Of a DNA stretch of 64,000 nucleotides, positions 13,483 through 56,413 are shown one piece after another. The notes beneath the pieces are model-generated. The model made no database searches. It saw nothing but the letters and a program-made list of their open reading frames with translations, and had not been told where the DNA came from. Made by a program: the position numbers and the translations under genes. The DNA is taken from contig NC_040016.1 in NCBI RefSeq assembly GCF_000972845.2, forward strand, positions 25,415,320-25,479,319. Direction: 5' to 3'. This stretch comes from Larimichthys crocea. Taxonomy: Eukaryota > Chordata > Actinopteri > Sciaenidae. The stretch's first letter is position 1. Each line of letters opens with the position of its first letter.

Positions 13483-15600
13483 CAGTCCAACATCTAAACG
13501 TCTGTCTACATACTCTTGTCCGTGTAGTACAATGAAAGAGGAAGAGGGTAAGACGAGTCAGGTCAAATCAAATTGGTCTATGAAGCCCAAATGTGTCTCA
13601 AGTGGTTTCAACCATTTTGATCCAAAGAGCCTCAAAATCAGAGAAAAACTCAACAAGGAGAAAATGGAAGAAACCTCGGAGCGACAGTGGATGAGGACGG
13701 ACAGATACAGATTTATTCTTGTGTACAGAATAAACAACATAGAAAAATCTCTGTATGGATAATCATGTTGATGTCCATATATGAAGAATATGGATCGAGG
13801 AGGATGATGAGCAACTTCCAGATGCTGCCAAGACACACAACCTGCTCTCCACCATGGAAAACACCAGACACAAAGAGAGGACGAGAGGACGAAGATCCAA
13901 AATAAAAGATCTAAAATATTTCAAACACAGACAGCCAGGGGAGAGACAGACAGACAGAGAGAGACGTCCCATCCATCCCAGAGAAGCCTGAGAGAAAGAC
14001 ACACAGCTTGGACGATCATCTAACAAACAAAGTTAGAGAGAGTTGTTGAAGGACTGAAAAGTTTGTTTCAGGAATGTTTCTAAAAAGTAACAAACTCCAC
14101 TTTGACTCTGAGACAAAGACACACACACAAACACACACAGTATTTCTACATGAACGATTCTCGCCATTATATGAGAATAAAAGTTTACGACGCTTCTCAG
14201 ACTACACACAAGAAACAATATTTGGTTTGCTTTTGTTTTTGCTTTGCTTGTGCTTTCTGTAGAGTTTCTTTCAGCAGTGGGGACGTGTGCCGGGATGTTT
14301 CATGGAAGTGTTTGAGTTCGGTTTCATGTCAGTTTTTAGAGTTGCTCAGCGAAAAAGGGGGACCGAGAAATAGTTGAGAGCAACGACTCTCCAGTGATTT
14401 AATAAAACCGAGGCTTAAAGGAGAGAAAAATAAAATCTAGTGTTGCTCTTAAAACGGCGTTTGATGCTGCTGCAGCTTCTCTCCAGTGTGAAAACTCATT
14501 TTCGAGTGCAGTGTGTCTCAAACGTTTTGCACAGCGTGCCACGTCAGGAAATATCCGGCTCTCTGTGAACCACTATGACCAACATCAGGACACTTCACAC
14601 AGGAGGCAGGTTCACTGATTGTTGTTAGTCGCAGAACTGACATATGTCATGAATCAATGAAGTCATGTCTCAGGTCACACACAGCTGTCTTCACCCTTAT
14701 AAGAGACACTAGGATACATAAAATGTGTGTGTGTGTGATGTGTGGGTGCAGAAACTTGAAACTCATGTCTGTTGTTGACAGACCACCATCACAAATTGTC
14801 CATTTCCACTCGCCGCTGACTCATCTTTCTCGGATTTCACTCCCACTGCTGTGCAATCAGTAGTTGTGATGAGTCATTCACTCATTAATATGACTCTCTC
14901 GGCTCTCTTCCTGTAAATGTCAACTTTATCTGAATGCCAGCTAGAAAGGAAGCGGCGATGAAACGTGTTTCCAGCGACGTGTAATCCCCCGGATTTGAGA
15001 GTTGAGGTCTTAATCTGGGTGTCGGGCTCCTCGCCTCAGATCACCTCCGCTTTGTTCTGGAGCACCTGACTTCTTCTTGTTCAGAGGAAAGAGAAGAGAA
15101 CACAGCCAGACAAATTATACGGACTAAAACTTTCTGCTCATCAGATTTTAGGAGAAATGATCCCATGTTATGAATGATGAAGGTTGTTTACTTCTTTATT
15201 TACAGTGAAATTATATTAAAATACACATTTCCTTATGTTATTTTAAATGTTGTCTTTATTATAAAGTTGAATTTAAGTCCAGTGTCGTTCCCCTTCTCTC
15301 CTCTCCTCCGTCTCTTCCTCCACCTCTCGTCATCTCAGCTTGTGTTCGTTAATTATGTGGATGAAGGGACTCTGCACGCAGCGAGGATGGAGATAAAAAC
15401 TACATTTGGTTTTCAGATGTTTCGCTCTGTGATCGATTGAGCTCGAGGTTTTCTGCAACTCGCTTGACGGGAGCAAACTTGTTATTTTTTTGAATGCAAA
15501 TAGAAATTTGGATTTGACTGCAGCTGCTCTTTTCCTTTTCAATTAGTCACAAGTCGAGTAGTCAGAACATCTCGGTGTCACGGGTTGATAAATGAGTGCC
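13483..15600. other. Upstream DNA, possible but unproven raly promoter region
   Basis: No protein gene recognised. Between 14940 and 15060 there are several CpG dinucleotides and GC-richer text, so a non-coding first exon could lie here, but I see no compelling donor-plus-promoter arrangement. Confidence 0.35.
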
Positions 15601-16002
15601 ATGTTTCACTGATGTACGCGTACAGGTGCAGATGGTACTCAGGTTATTACCGTAGGTGTGTTTTATGTCTGCTTAGAAATCTGCTGCAAGCATTATTGAT
15701 ATTAAGTCAGGATTTTGTTGCGGTGCCTTCACATGATGTAGAAATCTGTGATGGACTTTGAATTGGACCTGAATATCCTTTATGCAATCATGTGGGGGTT
15801 TTATGCAGCACCGCCTGAGGGATTGAAGGTCACGGACATCCAGTGCTGGTTTTGGGCCTGGCTCCTTACGTGCAGAGATTTCTCTGGATTCTCTGAATCT
15901 TTTAACGATTTTATGAATTTTAGATGGTGAAATAAATTTTGGACTAAGTGATGAACCTCTGCCCATCCTTGTAAATGACCCTTTCAAGGACGCTCCTTTC
16001 AT
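15600..16002 (-). mobile_element. Tc1/mariner transposase N-terminal fragment
   Basis: An open minus-strand frame of 109 codons (16002-15673) contains HKIVKRFRESREISARKEPG then KPALDVRDLQSLRRCC. This is the paired helix-turn-helix and GRPR-like linker of Tc1-family transposases. Downstream a 'LHHVKAPQ' stretch recalls the usual YHAKKKP, then it stops. The catalytic DDE domain is absent. It ends only about 190 bp before the raly acceptor at 16191. Probably inactive. Confidence 0.85.
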
Positions 16003-16138
16003 AGTCAGTCATGATACTATCACCTTAACCTGCTTACCTGTTGAATGTTCCGGGGGTGTTTCTTTTATTGTTGCCCTCGTCCCAGCAGGTCTGTGTGCAA
16101 AATGAAACACTTGTTTGCTTGTTAAAGTTTGGTGATGA

Positions 16139-46340
<30,202 letters not shown>

Positions 46341-47204
46341 GAGGTGAGTGTTTGTTTTTTGTTGCATCACGTACGTGAGGAGACATTTCACAGTTTATTT
46401 TCTCTTCAATCGCACACCAACATAAAACCAGGAACATAACATTCTGACTTTCAGCAGCTGTGAAAGCAGACGTTTCTTTGAAACACGCCCGCGCAGTTAG
46501 GTTTATCATGTTTAAAGTTGAGTTTATTGCCTGAAACAGATTGCTCTGCATCACTGAACCGCGATCCGTCTGAAGTCCTCTGGTAAAAATGTCCTCCTGG
46601 TAGATTTGTCTCGCATTTTGTTAGCATCTCACTCAGCTCGTACAGGGTGAAGCAGTGACGTTCAGTCCAGATTCATATCAAACAGGTTTGAAATTATCTC
46701 GTGTGATTGTGTGTGAAACTCACTGTAACGCTTTGAAGGGGCAAAGCGGACATAAATCAACCTCGACTTCAAGGCTAAAGAAATGATCAGTCATATTCAC
46801 TTTTTAAAAACTTCGATGAAGCGGTACAGTAAACCAGAGATGTACTGCAGAGAGCCAGAATCTCTACGTCAAGAATGCCTTGATCACACTCACACTTGAA
46901 GTTGTCCAACTGAGCTGCTGCTGAACTACTGGAGTATTTGGAGGTTAAGGATCTTGGTGGTGAAGGAGAGGCCAGTTTGACTCTTTGACTTTCCCGATCC
47001 ATCCTGTCATTAGCTAACAGCAGCTATAGATTGTAGAAGTTTATTTTACTGTTTATAAGAAAGAAGAAGGACATTTCATGGTTTGTGCAAGGTCGGGACA
47101 TTTGTGGGAAGTAAGGGCATTTGTTAAAAAGTTGGGACACTTGTGACATCATCAAATTTGATCCAGTTTCAAATTAGGTACTTACGTACTCTACATATCT
47201 CATT

Positions 47205-47450
47205 CACCCATTCACACACATTCATACACTGATGGCACTGGCTGCCAGGTGCCACCTGCTCATCAGTTTTAGGAACTAACCATTCATTCACATTCCACAA
47301 TTTGCAATTTGGGGTTCAGTATCTTGGAGGACAAGGACTCTTCGACATGCAGCCTGGAGGAACAGGGGATCGAACCGCTGATTTTCTTATTGGTGGACGA
47401 CCCGCTCTGCCCCCGAGCCACAGCGACCCTGCATATGCAGCTGAACATAC
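47205..47450 (-). repeat. Fish interspersed repeat fragment
   Basis: The order 'cattcacacacattcataca', 'ctgatggc', 'gacatgcagcctggagga', 'ggatcgaaccgctgattttc' and 'ccccgagccacagcg' is that of a widespread teleost repeat with a tRNA-like B-box (GGTTCGATCCCC on the minus strand). Confidence 0.6.
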
Positions 47451-48867
47451 ACACACACATGCCTCTGTGAATCTACAGAAAACATCCAAAGTTTGAACAG
47501 CTCAAAGTCAAAGATCTGGTTTGAATTGAGCTCTGATCCCTCTGACGTCACAAATTCACTCTGTTCCTGTTTAAATTTCTCTTCATGATCATTTCAATCA
47601 TATTATACAGATCAATTGTTCTGATGAACAATGTCACAGCTTGTTAGATTAGATTTTAGTTTCACTTTTAACATTTTAAATGTAAGGTTTTTTAATGTTT
47701 TCAAATGAAAAGTCATCTTCTCTGTATAAGCAGCAGCAGCCTCAGCAGAGGAAATCTCAAAGTCTTGCAGAAAAAATAAAAAAAACATTTACAAGGAACA
47801 CCTGAAACGTAGAAGTATATTTTTATAATCGCCCACCCAGCTTGTCTTTGATAATCTACGCCGATATCAGTCAAAAGAGGCCTCTCAGTGTTTGAACCAG
47901 GTGGTTATTAGAGTATCTCTACAACTGATCGTCTGAGTTAAACAAAGAAGCAAATTGCTTTGGCAAGAAATGGGAACTAAAACAACTTGGCCTCTGCATG
48001 GCTGCACCGCATACCAAGTTCTTCCAGAAATGTGGATTTGAGTCCAGCTTGTGAACTCGATCACGCCACTCAAAGTTCACAGCAAATAAGCTGTTTTCAT
48101 ATTGCTCCCTGTAGAGAAACTTCTTTTTCTCCTCTGAGGTTGAGGCCGTTCTGTCTGATCACTGCAGTCCTGCTGCTTTTTTGAACAGGACGTCATAGCA
48201 TTCATTAACTTAAAGACTCAGAAATTGTACCACCAAATATGAATACCTTATTAAGCTTTTTCATATGAAACATGAGGAGTTTGTTGCCAGAGAATTTAAA
48301 ATAAATTGTTTCAATAATTGTTTTTCTGGCATTAAATTTGATATTTAGATTTTTATTTAGGAAATTTTGAAGTAATATACGTTTATTAAATATCAAAGAA
48401 CAAAGTTAATATAAAGCATGATGAAGTAAATAAGGAATCAAATGCAATATGGTTACCAACAGCATAAACAGTCTTTGCTCTTCCCAGTAACAGGTCCTGG
48501 TAGGTATGACAGATGTTTTAAACAACCTGGCAGATCTGCAATGTCAGATATGGAAAGCTGAAGTCAAATGGGGAACTTGTGCGTTTTGTTACATAAGAAA
48601 ATGTCCCTCCCAGTATGTGGAGTGGTTCAGTGGTAAGTGGTAAGCCTTGGGCGAGTTGAGGGGCTGCAGCTACTTCAGAAATATTTATTTTAACGGCAGG
48701 ACTGAGAGGAATGAGCATTGTAGAAGTTTGGAGTGGAAGAAACCAGATTGGGATGGTGGAAGCTGTAGCTTTTTGTTTGCTAACAAAGTAATTGTTGTAT
48801 TATTTTGTTTAAATCGAAGGTTTCAATTTCTAATTTCATGTGCGGTAGTAGAGGACCTGATGAATGC

Positions 48868-49075
48868 GCCGGCAGTAGCTCAGTCTGTAGGGGCTTGGCT
48901 TGGAAACCAGAGGGTGGCCAGTTCAAGTCCAGCATGGACCTCAGTATGGAGCATGGACAGGTAGCTGAAGGGGTGGCAGTTCACCTCCTGGAGCAACTAT
49001 TCCCTTTTCTGTCCATCACTCCATCATCTCTATGTGGTTGCATTTTGGTCCAATATAAGTAAAAAAAATTAAATC
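48868..49075 (+). repeat. tRNA-derived SINE
   Basis: The head has a RNA polymerase III A-box-like TAGCTCAGTCTGTAGG (48876-48891) and a B-box GTTCAAGTCC (48921-48930). A non-tRNA body and an A-rich end (AAAAAAATTAAATCAATCC) follow. This layout is that of a fish tRNA-derived SINE. A second copy, with gaps, occurs at about 50910-51118 as part of the tandem duplication. Confidence 0.75.
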
Positions 49076-49837
49076 AATCCTGTCACCCATAGATGTGAAG
49101 GTGAGAGTGTGGTGGCTCCATATTGGCGGTTCTTGAATTGAAAATTGAAAATTGGCAAAGACGTGGAGTTGATGGGGACTGAGTGAAGCCTGGTTGCTAA
49201 AACCAGCTGCCTGTGGGGATTTATGGAGGTTGACTAATGTTGATGTTAATCATGTTGGTTTCCTGAAACCTGCTCCTAATCAGAATCAGAAATACTTTAA
49301 TAATCCCACAGGGAAATTACGTTTTGTTACAATACTCCAGTATACAAACAAACAAAAACAACAATGGTGGTTTTAAAGGGAAACTAAAAGCTTTAAACTT
49401 TTAGCTCTTAGAGTTAAAAGAGAGTCACTGTGCTGCTATCAGGTGATTCAAAGAGATTGAATCTGAAAAGCAGGAATGTCATGTCTGCTTCTTTTTCACA
49501 TACCTGACGTACACACCCTGGGTCTGTGCTTCCTTCTCTGAATTTCTCTCTTTCTAACTCATCTAAGTACTCAACCTTTAGATCCTCACCGGGCAGACTG
49601 TCTGCTTTTAATTCAAGGTCTTTCCAAGAAAAGGGGCCCACAGCACTTTATGCCTCTCCCTCACAGAGATTATCTGTTGAGTCCAAATATAATGTGAAAG
49701 ATGTGAAGATCTGCCACGAGAGAACAACAGCAAGAACTGGACACGTACTTTCTTGTGTCTGTCAAGTGACATGAACTCTGAATCCCAGGTTTAGGAAAAT
49801 AGATCAGCTCTACGTAGCGCTTTACGGCACTAAGTCA

Positions 49838-50790
49838 CACAGCAGCAACTATTTCACTGATTCTGGTGAAACTGGATCATATTTTATGGAGGAAATGTTT
49901 TCTGGTTTTCCCTCTGATGTCCTCCGGCTGCTCCGCCTCAACTCTCTGTGATTTACAGAGTTTATGATGGACAGTGAAGTAAACTGCTGACAGCTGTAGC
50001 TGCTGTTAGCTCACGTTAGCTCAGTTTGTTAGCCTGGCTATCCAGACTGTGAGTTTGGCACGCCAAGGAAGTGTTAGTGTTTATACCAGAGAGGTTTTGG
50101 ACCACCGGGAAGAAGAAGAGGAGGTTTTCAGGCCTGTGGAATGGGGGAATGCTGACAGGAAGCAGAGCCGGTGTCATGCCAGAACAGGAGCTGGGCAAGC
50201 TGGTAATGTAACCGCTGTTCAGCAGACTTTGTGCGGAGGACAGTGATGGAGAAAACTATAAGAAGAAGAAGAAGAAAGAGTGTCCACGTAAGAAGACTTT
50301 TAGTGGTTGGTGAGAGCTTGGTGAAATAAAAGGCTGAAAGACAGACGCCGAGCTGGGCTGACTGCTGCTGGACTAGGCAGTGATATCAGCTGCTGCTGGG
50401 GACCTGGATGATGATTGGCTGTTAGCAAAGTTGTTGGCTTACTAGTTAGTGACGAGTGCCCCCGACATGAGTCAACTATAAATCTTCTGTGGGTTTGTTC
50501 CTACCTATTATTCATCTTCCGCCCTTTTTCGCCGATTAATGCGTCCCGCAGCAGTGAGAGGACCCCAACAAATTATATATCGAAACGTGCGTTTTCATCC
50601 CGAATCGAGTGTTATTACTTTTCTAAGAGAAAATTTCTTGTAGGAATGAATGGGAATGTCTGAAAAAAAAATTCAACAGACATTTTCAACAATGAACTGC
50701 TCTGGCATACTTTCACAGAGAGACTTCATTTAAACTTTAAAGTGTAGGTACTCTTGCCTTCTCTTCAGTGATTCACTTCACTCATCGACA
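49838..50790 (+). repeat. Inverted repeat R2, right arm, first copy
   Basis: Block A (49838 to about 50460) matches the reverse complement of 37600-38046. From about 50630 to 50790 it matches the start of block B (reverse complement of 36060-36235). Block B is then cut off where the tandem duplication starts at 50791. The middle, 50460-50630, has no match that I saw. Confidence 0.85.
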
Positions 50791-50907
50791 TGGGATTGTG
50801 GAAGCTGTAGCTTTTTGTTTGCTAACAAAGTAATTGTTGTATTATTTTGTTTAAATCGAAGGTTTCAATTTCTTAATTTCTGTGCGGTTAGTAGAGGACC
50901 TGATGAA

Positions 50908-51118
50908 TGCGCCGGCAGTAGCTCACGTCTGTAGGGGCTTGGCTTGGAAACCAGAGGGTGGCCAGTCAAGTCCAGCATGGACCTCAGTATGGAGCATGGA
51001 CCGGTAGCTGAAGGGTGGCAGTTCACCTCCTGGAGCAACTATTCCCTTTTCTGTCCATCACTCCATCATCTCTATGTGGTTGCATTTTGGTCAATATAAG
51101 TAAAAAAAATTAAATCAA
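50908..51118 (+). repeat. tRNA-derived SINE, duplicate copy
   Basis: This is the second copy of the SINE at 48868, carried by the tandem duplication. It has an inserted C in the A-box region (TCACGTCTG) and missing bases around the B box and the body. Confidence 0.75.
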
Positions 51119-51864
51119 TCCTGTCACCCATAGATGTGAAGGTGAGAGTGTGGTGGCTCCATATTGGCGGTTCGTTGAATTGAAAATTGAAAATTGGCAA
51201 AGACGTGGAGTTGATGGGGACTGAGTGAAGCCTGGTTGCTAAACCCGCTGCCTGTGGGGATTTATGGAGGTTGACTAATGTTGATGTTATCATGTTGGTT
51301 TCCTGAAACCTGCTCTAATCAGAATCAGAAATACTTTATAATCCCACAGGGAAATTACGTTTTGTTACAATACTCCAGTATACAAACAAACAAAAACAAC
51401 AATGGTGGTTTTAAAGGGAAACTAAAAGCTTTAAACTTTTAGCTCTTAGAGTTAAAGAGAGTCACTGTGCTGCTATCAGGTGATTCAAAGAGATTGAATC
51501 GAAAAGCAGGAATGTCATGTCTGCTTCTTTTTCACATACCTGACGTACACCCTGGGTCTGTGCTTCCTTCTCTGAATTTCTCTCTTTCTAACTCATCTAA
51601 GTACTCAACCTTTAGATCCTCACCGGGCAGACTGTCTGCTTTTAATTCAAGGTCTTCCAGAAAAGGGGGCCCACAGCACTTTATGCCTCTCCCTCACAGA
51701 GATTATCTGTTGAGTCCAAATATAATGGGAAAGTGTGAAGATCTGCCACGAGAGAACAACAGCAAGAACTGGACACGTACTTTCTTGTGTCTGTCAAGTG
51801 ACATGAACTCTGAATCCCAGGTTTAGGAAAATAGATCAGCTCTACGTAACGCTTTACGGCACTA

Positions 51865-52922
51865 AGTCACACAGCAGCAACTATTTCACTGATTCTGGTG
51901 AAACTGGATCATATTTTATGGAGGAAATGTTTTCTGGTTTTCCCTCTGATGTCCTCCGGCTGCTCCGCCTCAACTCTCTGTGATTTACAGAGTTTATGAT
52001 GGACAGTGAAGTAAACTGCGTGACAGCTGTAGCTGCTGTTAGCTCATGTTAGCTCAGTTTGTTAGCCTGGCTATCCAGACTGTGAGTTTGGCACACCAAA
52101 GAAGTGTTAGTGTTTGTACCAGAGAGGTTTTGGACCAGCAGACTCTGTGGGGTGGACAGTGATAGAGAAAGCTGTAAGGAGAAGAAGAAAGAGTGTCCAC
52201 GTAAGAAGACTTTTAGTGGTTGGTGAGAGCTTCTTCAGTGATTCACTTCACTCATCGACAGCTTTTACCGTTTTTAAACTATCAAGGCTTAAAGCTGAGC
52301 AGGTTTTTACTCAAATTTCTGGGTTTATAATGGGTGTGTATGTGGCGGAATGTTTGAGCTACAGTGGATGACATCATCAGCTAGGTGAGGAACAGAGAGA
52401 AAAATCAGTGAAAAAATAAAACGTATTCGACTACCGTGGCCTCAAATGCCCCACTACAGACATGATTTATACATAGAAACGTAGGAAAATTGTCTTCTCA
52501 CTCACATTCGTCTGCTAAGCTGTCAGCCTTATAGTTTTGGCGTAACACACAAAGATGCGCCACCAACACCCATCCACAGCCTCATAGACTGCCATGTTAA
52601 AAAGGCGGGAACATTTCTGGAGGAANNNNNNNNNNCATAGACTGCCATGTTAAAAAGGCGGGAACATTTCTGGAGGAAAGCAGAAGTAACGCTTCTTTGA
52701 ATCGCTCTAAAGGTCACATTTCTTCACTTTATCAACACAAAATAACTATGTAGACGTTCAGGAAGGGCTCAGGATGCTCCCAGTGATTTCAGTTCAATGA
52801 TTGGAAATACGGTTTGGCCAGAAATCCTTCCTGTTCGAGGGGTGGTCTCAGCATTTTCTCTCTCTCTCTGTCAGCATTTCCAACTGACATTCTAACAGGT
52901 GCAGTAACTGCTCTGCTGATTT
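51865..52922 (+). repeat. Inverted repeat R2, right arm, second copy
   Basis: A shortened block A (51865 to about 52230) joins directly to a full-length block B (52230-52922). Block B is almost identical to the reverse complement of 35437-36070. It contains the 10-N gap and the duplicated 43 bp beside it. Confidence 0.85.
52626..52635. other. Assembly gap (10 N)
   Basis: Ten N bases. The 43 bp on the left (52583-52625) are identical to the 43 bp on the right (52636-52678), as when two contigs overlap but were not merged. The paralogous reverse-complement copy near 35690-35735 has this segment once. Confidence 0.95.
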
Positions 52923-53487
52923 TGATCATACTTCAGTCATGGAAGTGGAGACGCCTTCAACATGCTTTCCAAACTCACACAGAACTCTCTTATTAAAATC
53001 GTCTCTATATTTTGTTGTAGTCGGGGCCTGTCGTGCACTGAAATGCAATCATTTGAATGTTGTTCATGTATTAAATCTAGACAATTCTCTTTGTTGAAGC
53101 CAAATTTAATCATATTCACATTTTTATTTTAACAAGCAGTCACACACATCTCACAGCATGATCAACTTCTGTGGAGTTTAAAGGAGAGTTTTATTCTCCA
53201 AAAATCTCTCTAAATTAAATTAAAGACCAAAGGTGCATCGGACTGGGCGGATACAGCAAGGCAACTTCCTCTTTACTATCTGGCAAAGTGATTCGAAAAT
53301 GTTCTTCATTGTTTTCAGTTCTTTACTGACTAGCGTGTCAGATCCTTATTTTAAAGAAAATCAAATCATTTTCGTGTTGCATTACAAATCATTATATTAT
53401 AGTCTAGTTCATATTAACCACCAGTCTCCTCACTTTCCTGCACATAACCCATTTAGATTTCTGTTCTGTTCTGTGGTCGATGTTTGT

Positions 53488-53735
53488 TTGGCGGCACAGT
53501 AGTGCAGTGGTTAGCACTGTTTTTGTTCGAACCCCAGCTCGGGCCTTTCTGTGTAGAGTTTGCATGTTTTCCACAGATCTGTGTGGGTTCCCCTGGGTAG
53601 TACGGCTTTGTCCGACAGTCCAAAGACAGAAACAGGTGACTCAAGATTGCCCATTGTTGTCAGCCCTGTGATTAACTGGCCACTTGTCCAGGGTGTACCT
53701 GCCCCCCATCTGAAGCCAGCTGGGATTGACCCCTT
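53488..53735 (+). repeat. Teleost interspersed repeat (SINE-like)
   Basis: The sequence 'ggcggcacagtagtgcagtggttagcactg' region, split here as GGCGGCACAG and GTGGTTAGCACTG, followed by GTTCGAACCCC, 'gagtttgcatgttttcc', 'cagtccaaagaca', 'gtccagggtgtacc' and 'agctgggat', is the classic order of a very common fish repeat. Full orientation +. Confidence 0.75.
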
Positions 53736-54719
53736 TTTTAAAAATCTATGTTTGTTTTGTTTGCAATGTTTTTACATGATTTCTAAGCATGTTTTCCCAA
53801 ATGACATGTGCGCATTCCTATTTGACAAGAGTTATGACTATTAGAATAACCAGATACATTTTCTGATGCAGCTTGATAATGGGAAAGAAACCTGGCATAG
53901 TGGTAATATAAACCATGTGTGAGTGTTACAGTTACATAACATTAGCCTTTATGGTTTTCTCCAAAGTACTATACAAAGTCAAATCAATAAATTTTTAGCA
54001 AGAATGAAATTCAATCCGACACATCAGCAGTAAACACCTCAGGCAAAGCACTATTTGAAAAGGGTGTAAAATTCAGCTCAAGAATTAACTCCAGCTGAAG
54101 GTTTGTGTGAAGGGTGAAATTGACTGTGTATGAAAAGCAGTGGGAAAAGTCTTTAAATATATTGCATCAATCAAACCCACTGTCCTTGCACAAACCAGCA
54201 AGGACGGAGTGTGAGTATCTCTGCAGAGTTGAGTCCTATAAGGAGTGTTACTGCACTGTTCCACTGGATGTTCCTGACAGTAGCGCGCCCCAGAAGAGAA
54301 GTACTACTGTGTTCTCCAGCAGAGGAGGCAGCTGTATCACAAAGATTGATAATCTCCAGTGTGGAAACATTGCTGATGACTTTCAGTACTTTTCCACATA
54401 GTCTACAATTTTTATATTGTCCAGCTTCTTCACTTTCTCCACACTCGCACATCAAAGCTTTTGTTTGCGCAGGGTTTCTCCCACACCCTGTTCAGATGTA
54501 ACACGTCATATATTAAGCATCGAGTCTGTCATATTGTTCACACATGGGCTATCATGGCAACACACACACATATACACATCAGCTGTCAATGTAACAACAG
54601 AAAACTCTGTCGAAGATGATGGATAATACTTTGGTAATCCATACTCAGGTGTCAGACAGCCCCAGAATTAACTTTCAACACTGATTCTCATCCACACCTG
54701 TAAGATTTACACCTAAATC

Positions 54720-55240
54720 CCACAAGAGCAAGTTGCTCCCCAAGCAAGTGATGGGGAAATGGAGCGTGAGATGGACCAGTGGATTTGTGCGATCTGCAGT
54801 GTTGCAGATGTTGTAGCAGACCGCTGTGGGGAAGAGGCAGCTCTAGATTTTCTAGTCCATTTATGTTTGAACCCTCACCTATGGTCATGAGTTTTGGGTA
54901 ATAACCAAAAGAATGAGATTGCAGACACAAGCAGCCAAAATGAGTTTCCTCCACAAGGTGGCTAGGCTTAGCTTCAGAGATGGAGAGGAGACATCTGGAG
55001 GGAGCTCAGAGAAGAGCCACTGCTCCTTCGTGCCGAAGCTGAGGTGGTTCGGGCATCCAGTTATGCCTTTGGACGCCTTCTTTTTGGAGGTGTTCTGGGC
55101 ACATCTAACTGGTAGGAGACCCCCAGGCAGACCTAGAGCTCAGTGGAGGGATTGTATAGTCCATCTGGCCTGGGAACACCTCAAGATCCTCCAGGAAGGG
55201 TCAGAATGAATTGCTGGGGAGAGGAACATCTTGAACCCCA
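54720..55240 (+). mobile_element. Non-LTR retrotransposon (LINE) 3' end
   Basis: The plus strand holds the C-terminal end of a fish LINE reverse-transcriptase ORF: MERE(M) near 54760, ALDFLVHL.LNPHLWS, then in an open frame 54913-55209 QAAKMSFLHKVARLSFRDGE, LRWFGH, RRPPGRPRAQWRDC and LAWEHLKIL. Such LRWFGH-GRRPRGRPRxRWRD endings are very common in teleost LINEs. Upstream catalytic domains are missing, as expected for 5'-truncated copies. Confidence 0.75.
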
Positions 55241-56413
55241 TGCTAAACCTGATATAAGAAGTGCAGCAGTTGCTTTCAGAAGAGACTCTCCACTCTCCAC
55301 AAAGAACACACAGATGTTCTGTTTTTTGACAGATGCTGGGAAGCACGGTGCAGATGGAGCTCATTGTGTCGACCTATCAGTCCCCTCCTCCACAATCTCA
55401 AAAGCCAACTTGTCGGGCAAACGAGTTATGAGCTGGAATTGGGAGTTATGAGTGTAGGGAAGGTCAGGCTTGAGCTCGTAGCATCTCTGATCGCATTTGT
55501 GCATGAAGAGAAGAGAGACTCCCTCATGAGGACGCTTTATTCACTCGCAGATGCCTTCTGTCCGCTCGTATCATGTGCATGCACGATTTAACTTGGTCTG
55601 GTTAACTCACTTGGCAACATCCTTGTTTTTATAACGTGATTGTACGCTTGTATTCCCTAGTACCAGTACCAGAGGTCAAAATCTGGCAGATCACGTAAAG
55701 AAGTCAAATATATGGACACGTTTAGTTAAAACTCAAACCTTTAGCACTGTATTCGGTTCTTTATTAACTTGTCTTCTGATTTGTTTCACTCTGATCACAA
55801 TAGTCTTTGGTTGCTTGGGCGGGAGTTCTTTCCTAACATCATACAAAGATCAGTGAAACATGTCAGACAATAAACTCACAGGAAGGGAAAATAGAAGGAG
55901 GTACAAGACTCTGTGATTGAGTTCAGACTCAGTAACACAGCATGGAATAAACTCTTGTGGAATGAAACCTGGAGGGCGTTTGAGCGGACTACAGCTGGAA
56001 GATGCAGTAAGCAGGATGTGAGATGCGACCCGACCTTCTTCTGTTTATGTGTTTGCGGTGCAGCGCTTAAATTGATGCATGCGGGCAGCCTTTGATCATT
56101 AGATCTAATGAGTGTGCACTGCATTTTTGTTGCCTGTCTTAGACCTCTCTGTTTGTCCTGAGCATCTGCTTTACCAGTTTGGTGATGTTAGAGGAATAAA
56201 CTGCACTCTGCATGGTTGTCATAATAAAGAAATATGTCACCCAAATGCAGCAGGATGGCTCTTTCATGTTCTTTGCGTAAAAAAATGACAACCGGTTTTG
56301 CCAATAGTCACTTTATTGGAAGTGCATTTTTAACAGCAACGTCAACAATGTCCTGACATTTTAAATTGAACTTAAAAACTATTTCCTGAAAGAAAAATAC
56401 ATGTTTATAAAAA

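Larger units (their letters stand above)
48750..52230 (+). repeat. Tandem duplication of ~2.04 kb (second copy from 50792)
   Basis: Sequence from 48750 ('gggatggtggaagctgtag') recurs from 50792 ('gggattgtggaagctgtag'), an offset near 2042 bp. The copies include a SINE, a GC-poor spacer and R2 block A. Most differences are single-base gaps, usually missing in the second copy. The second copy also lacks internal pieces of block A. Either a recent duplication or an assembly duplicate; the error pattern favours the latter. Confidence 0.85.

Noticed and set aside
48868..48945. A tRNA gene
   Set aside because: A and B boxes are present but there is no clean cloverleaf or terminator, and it continues into a repeat body with an A-rich tail; a SINE head explains it.
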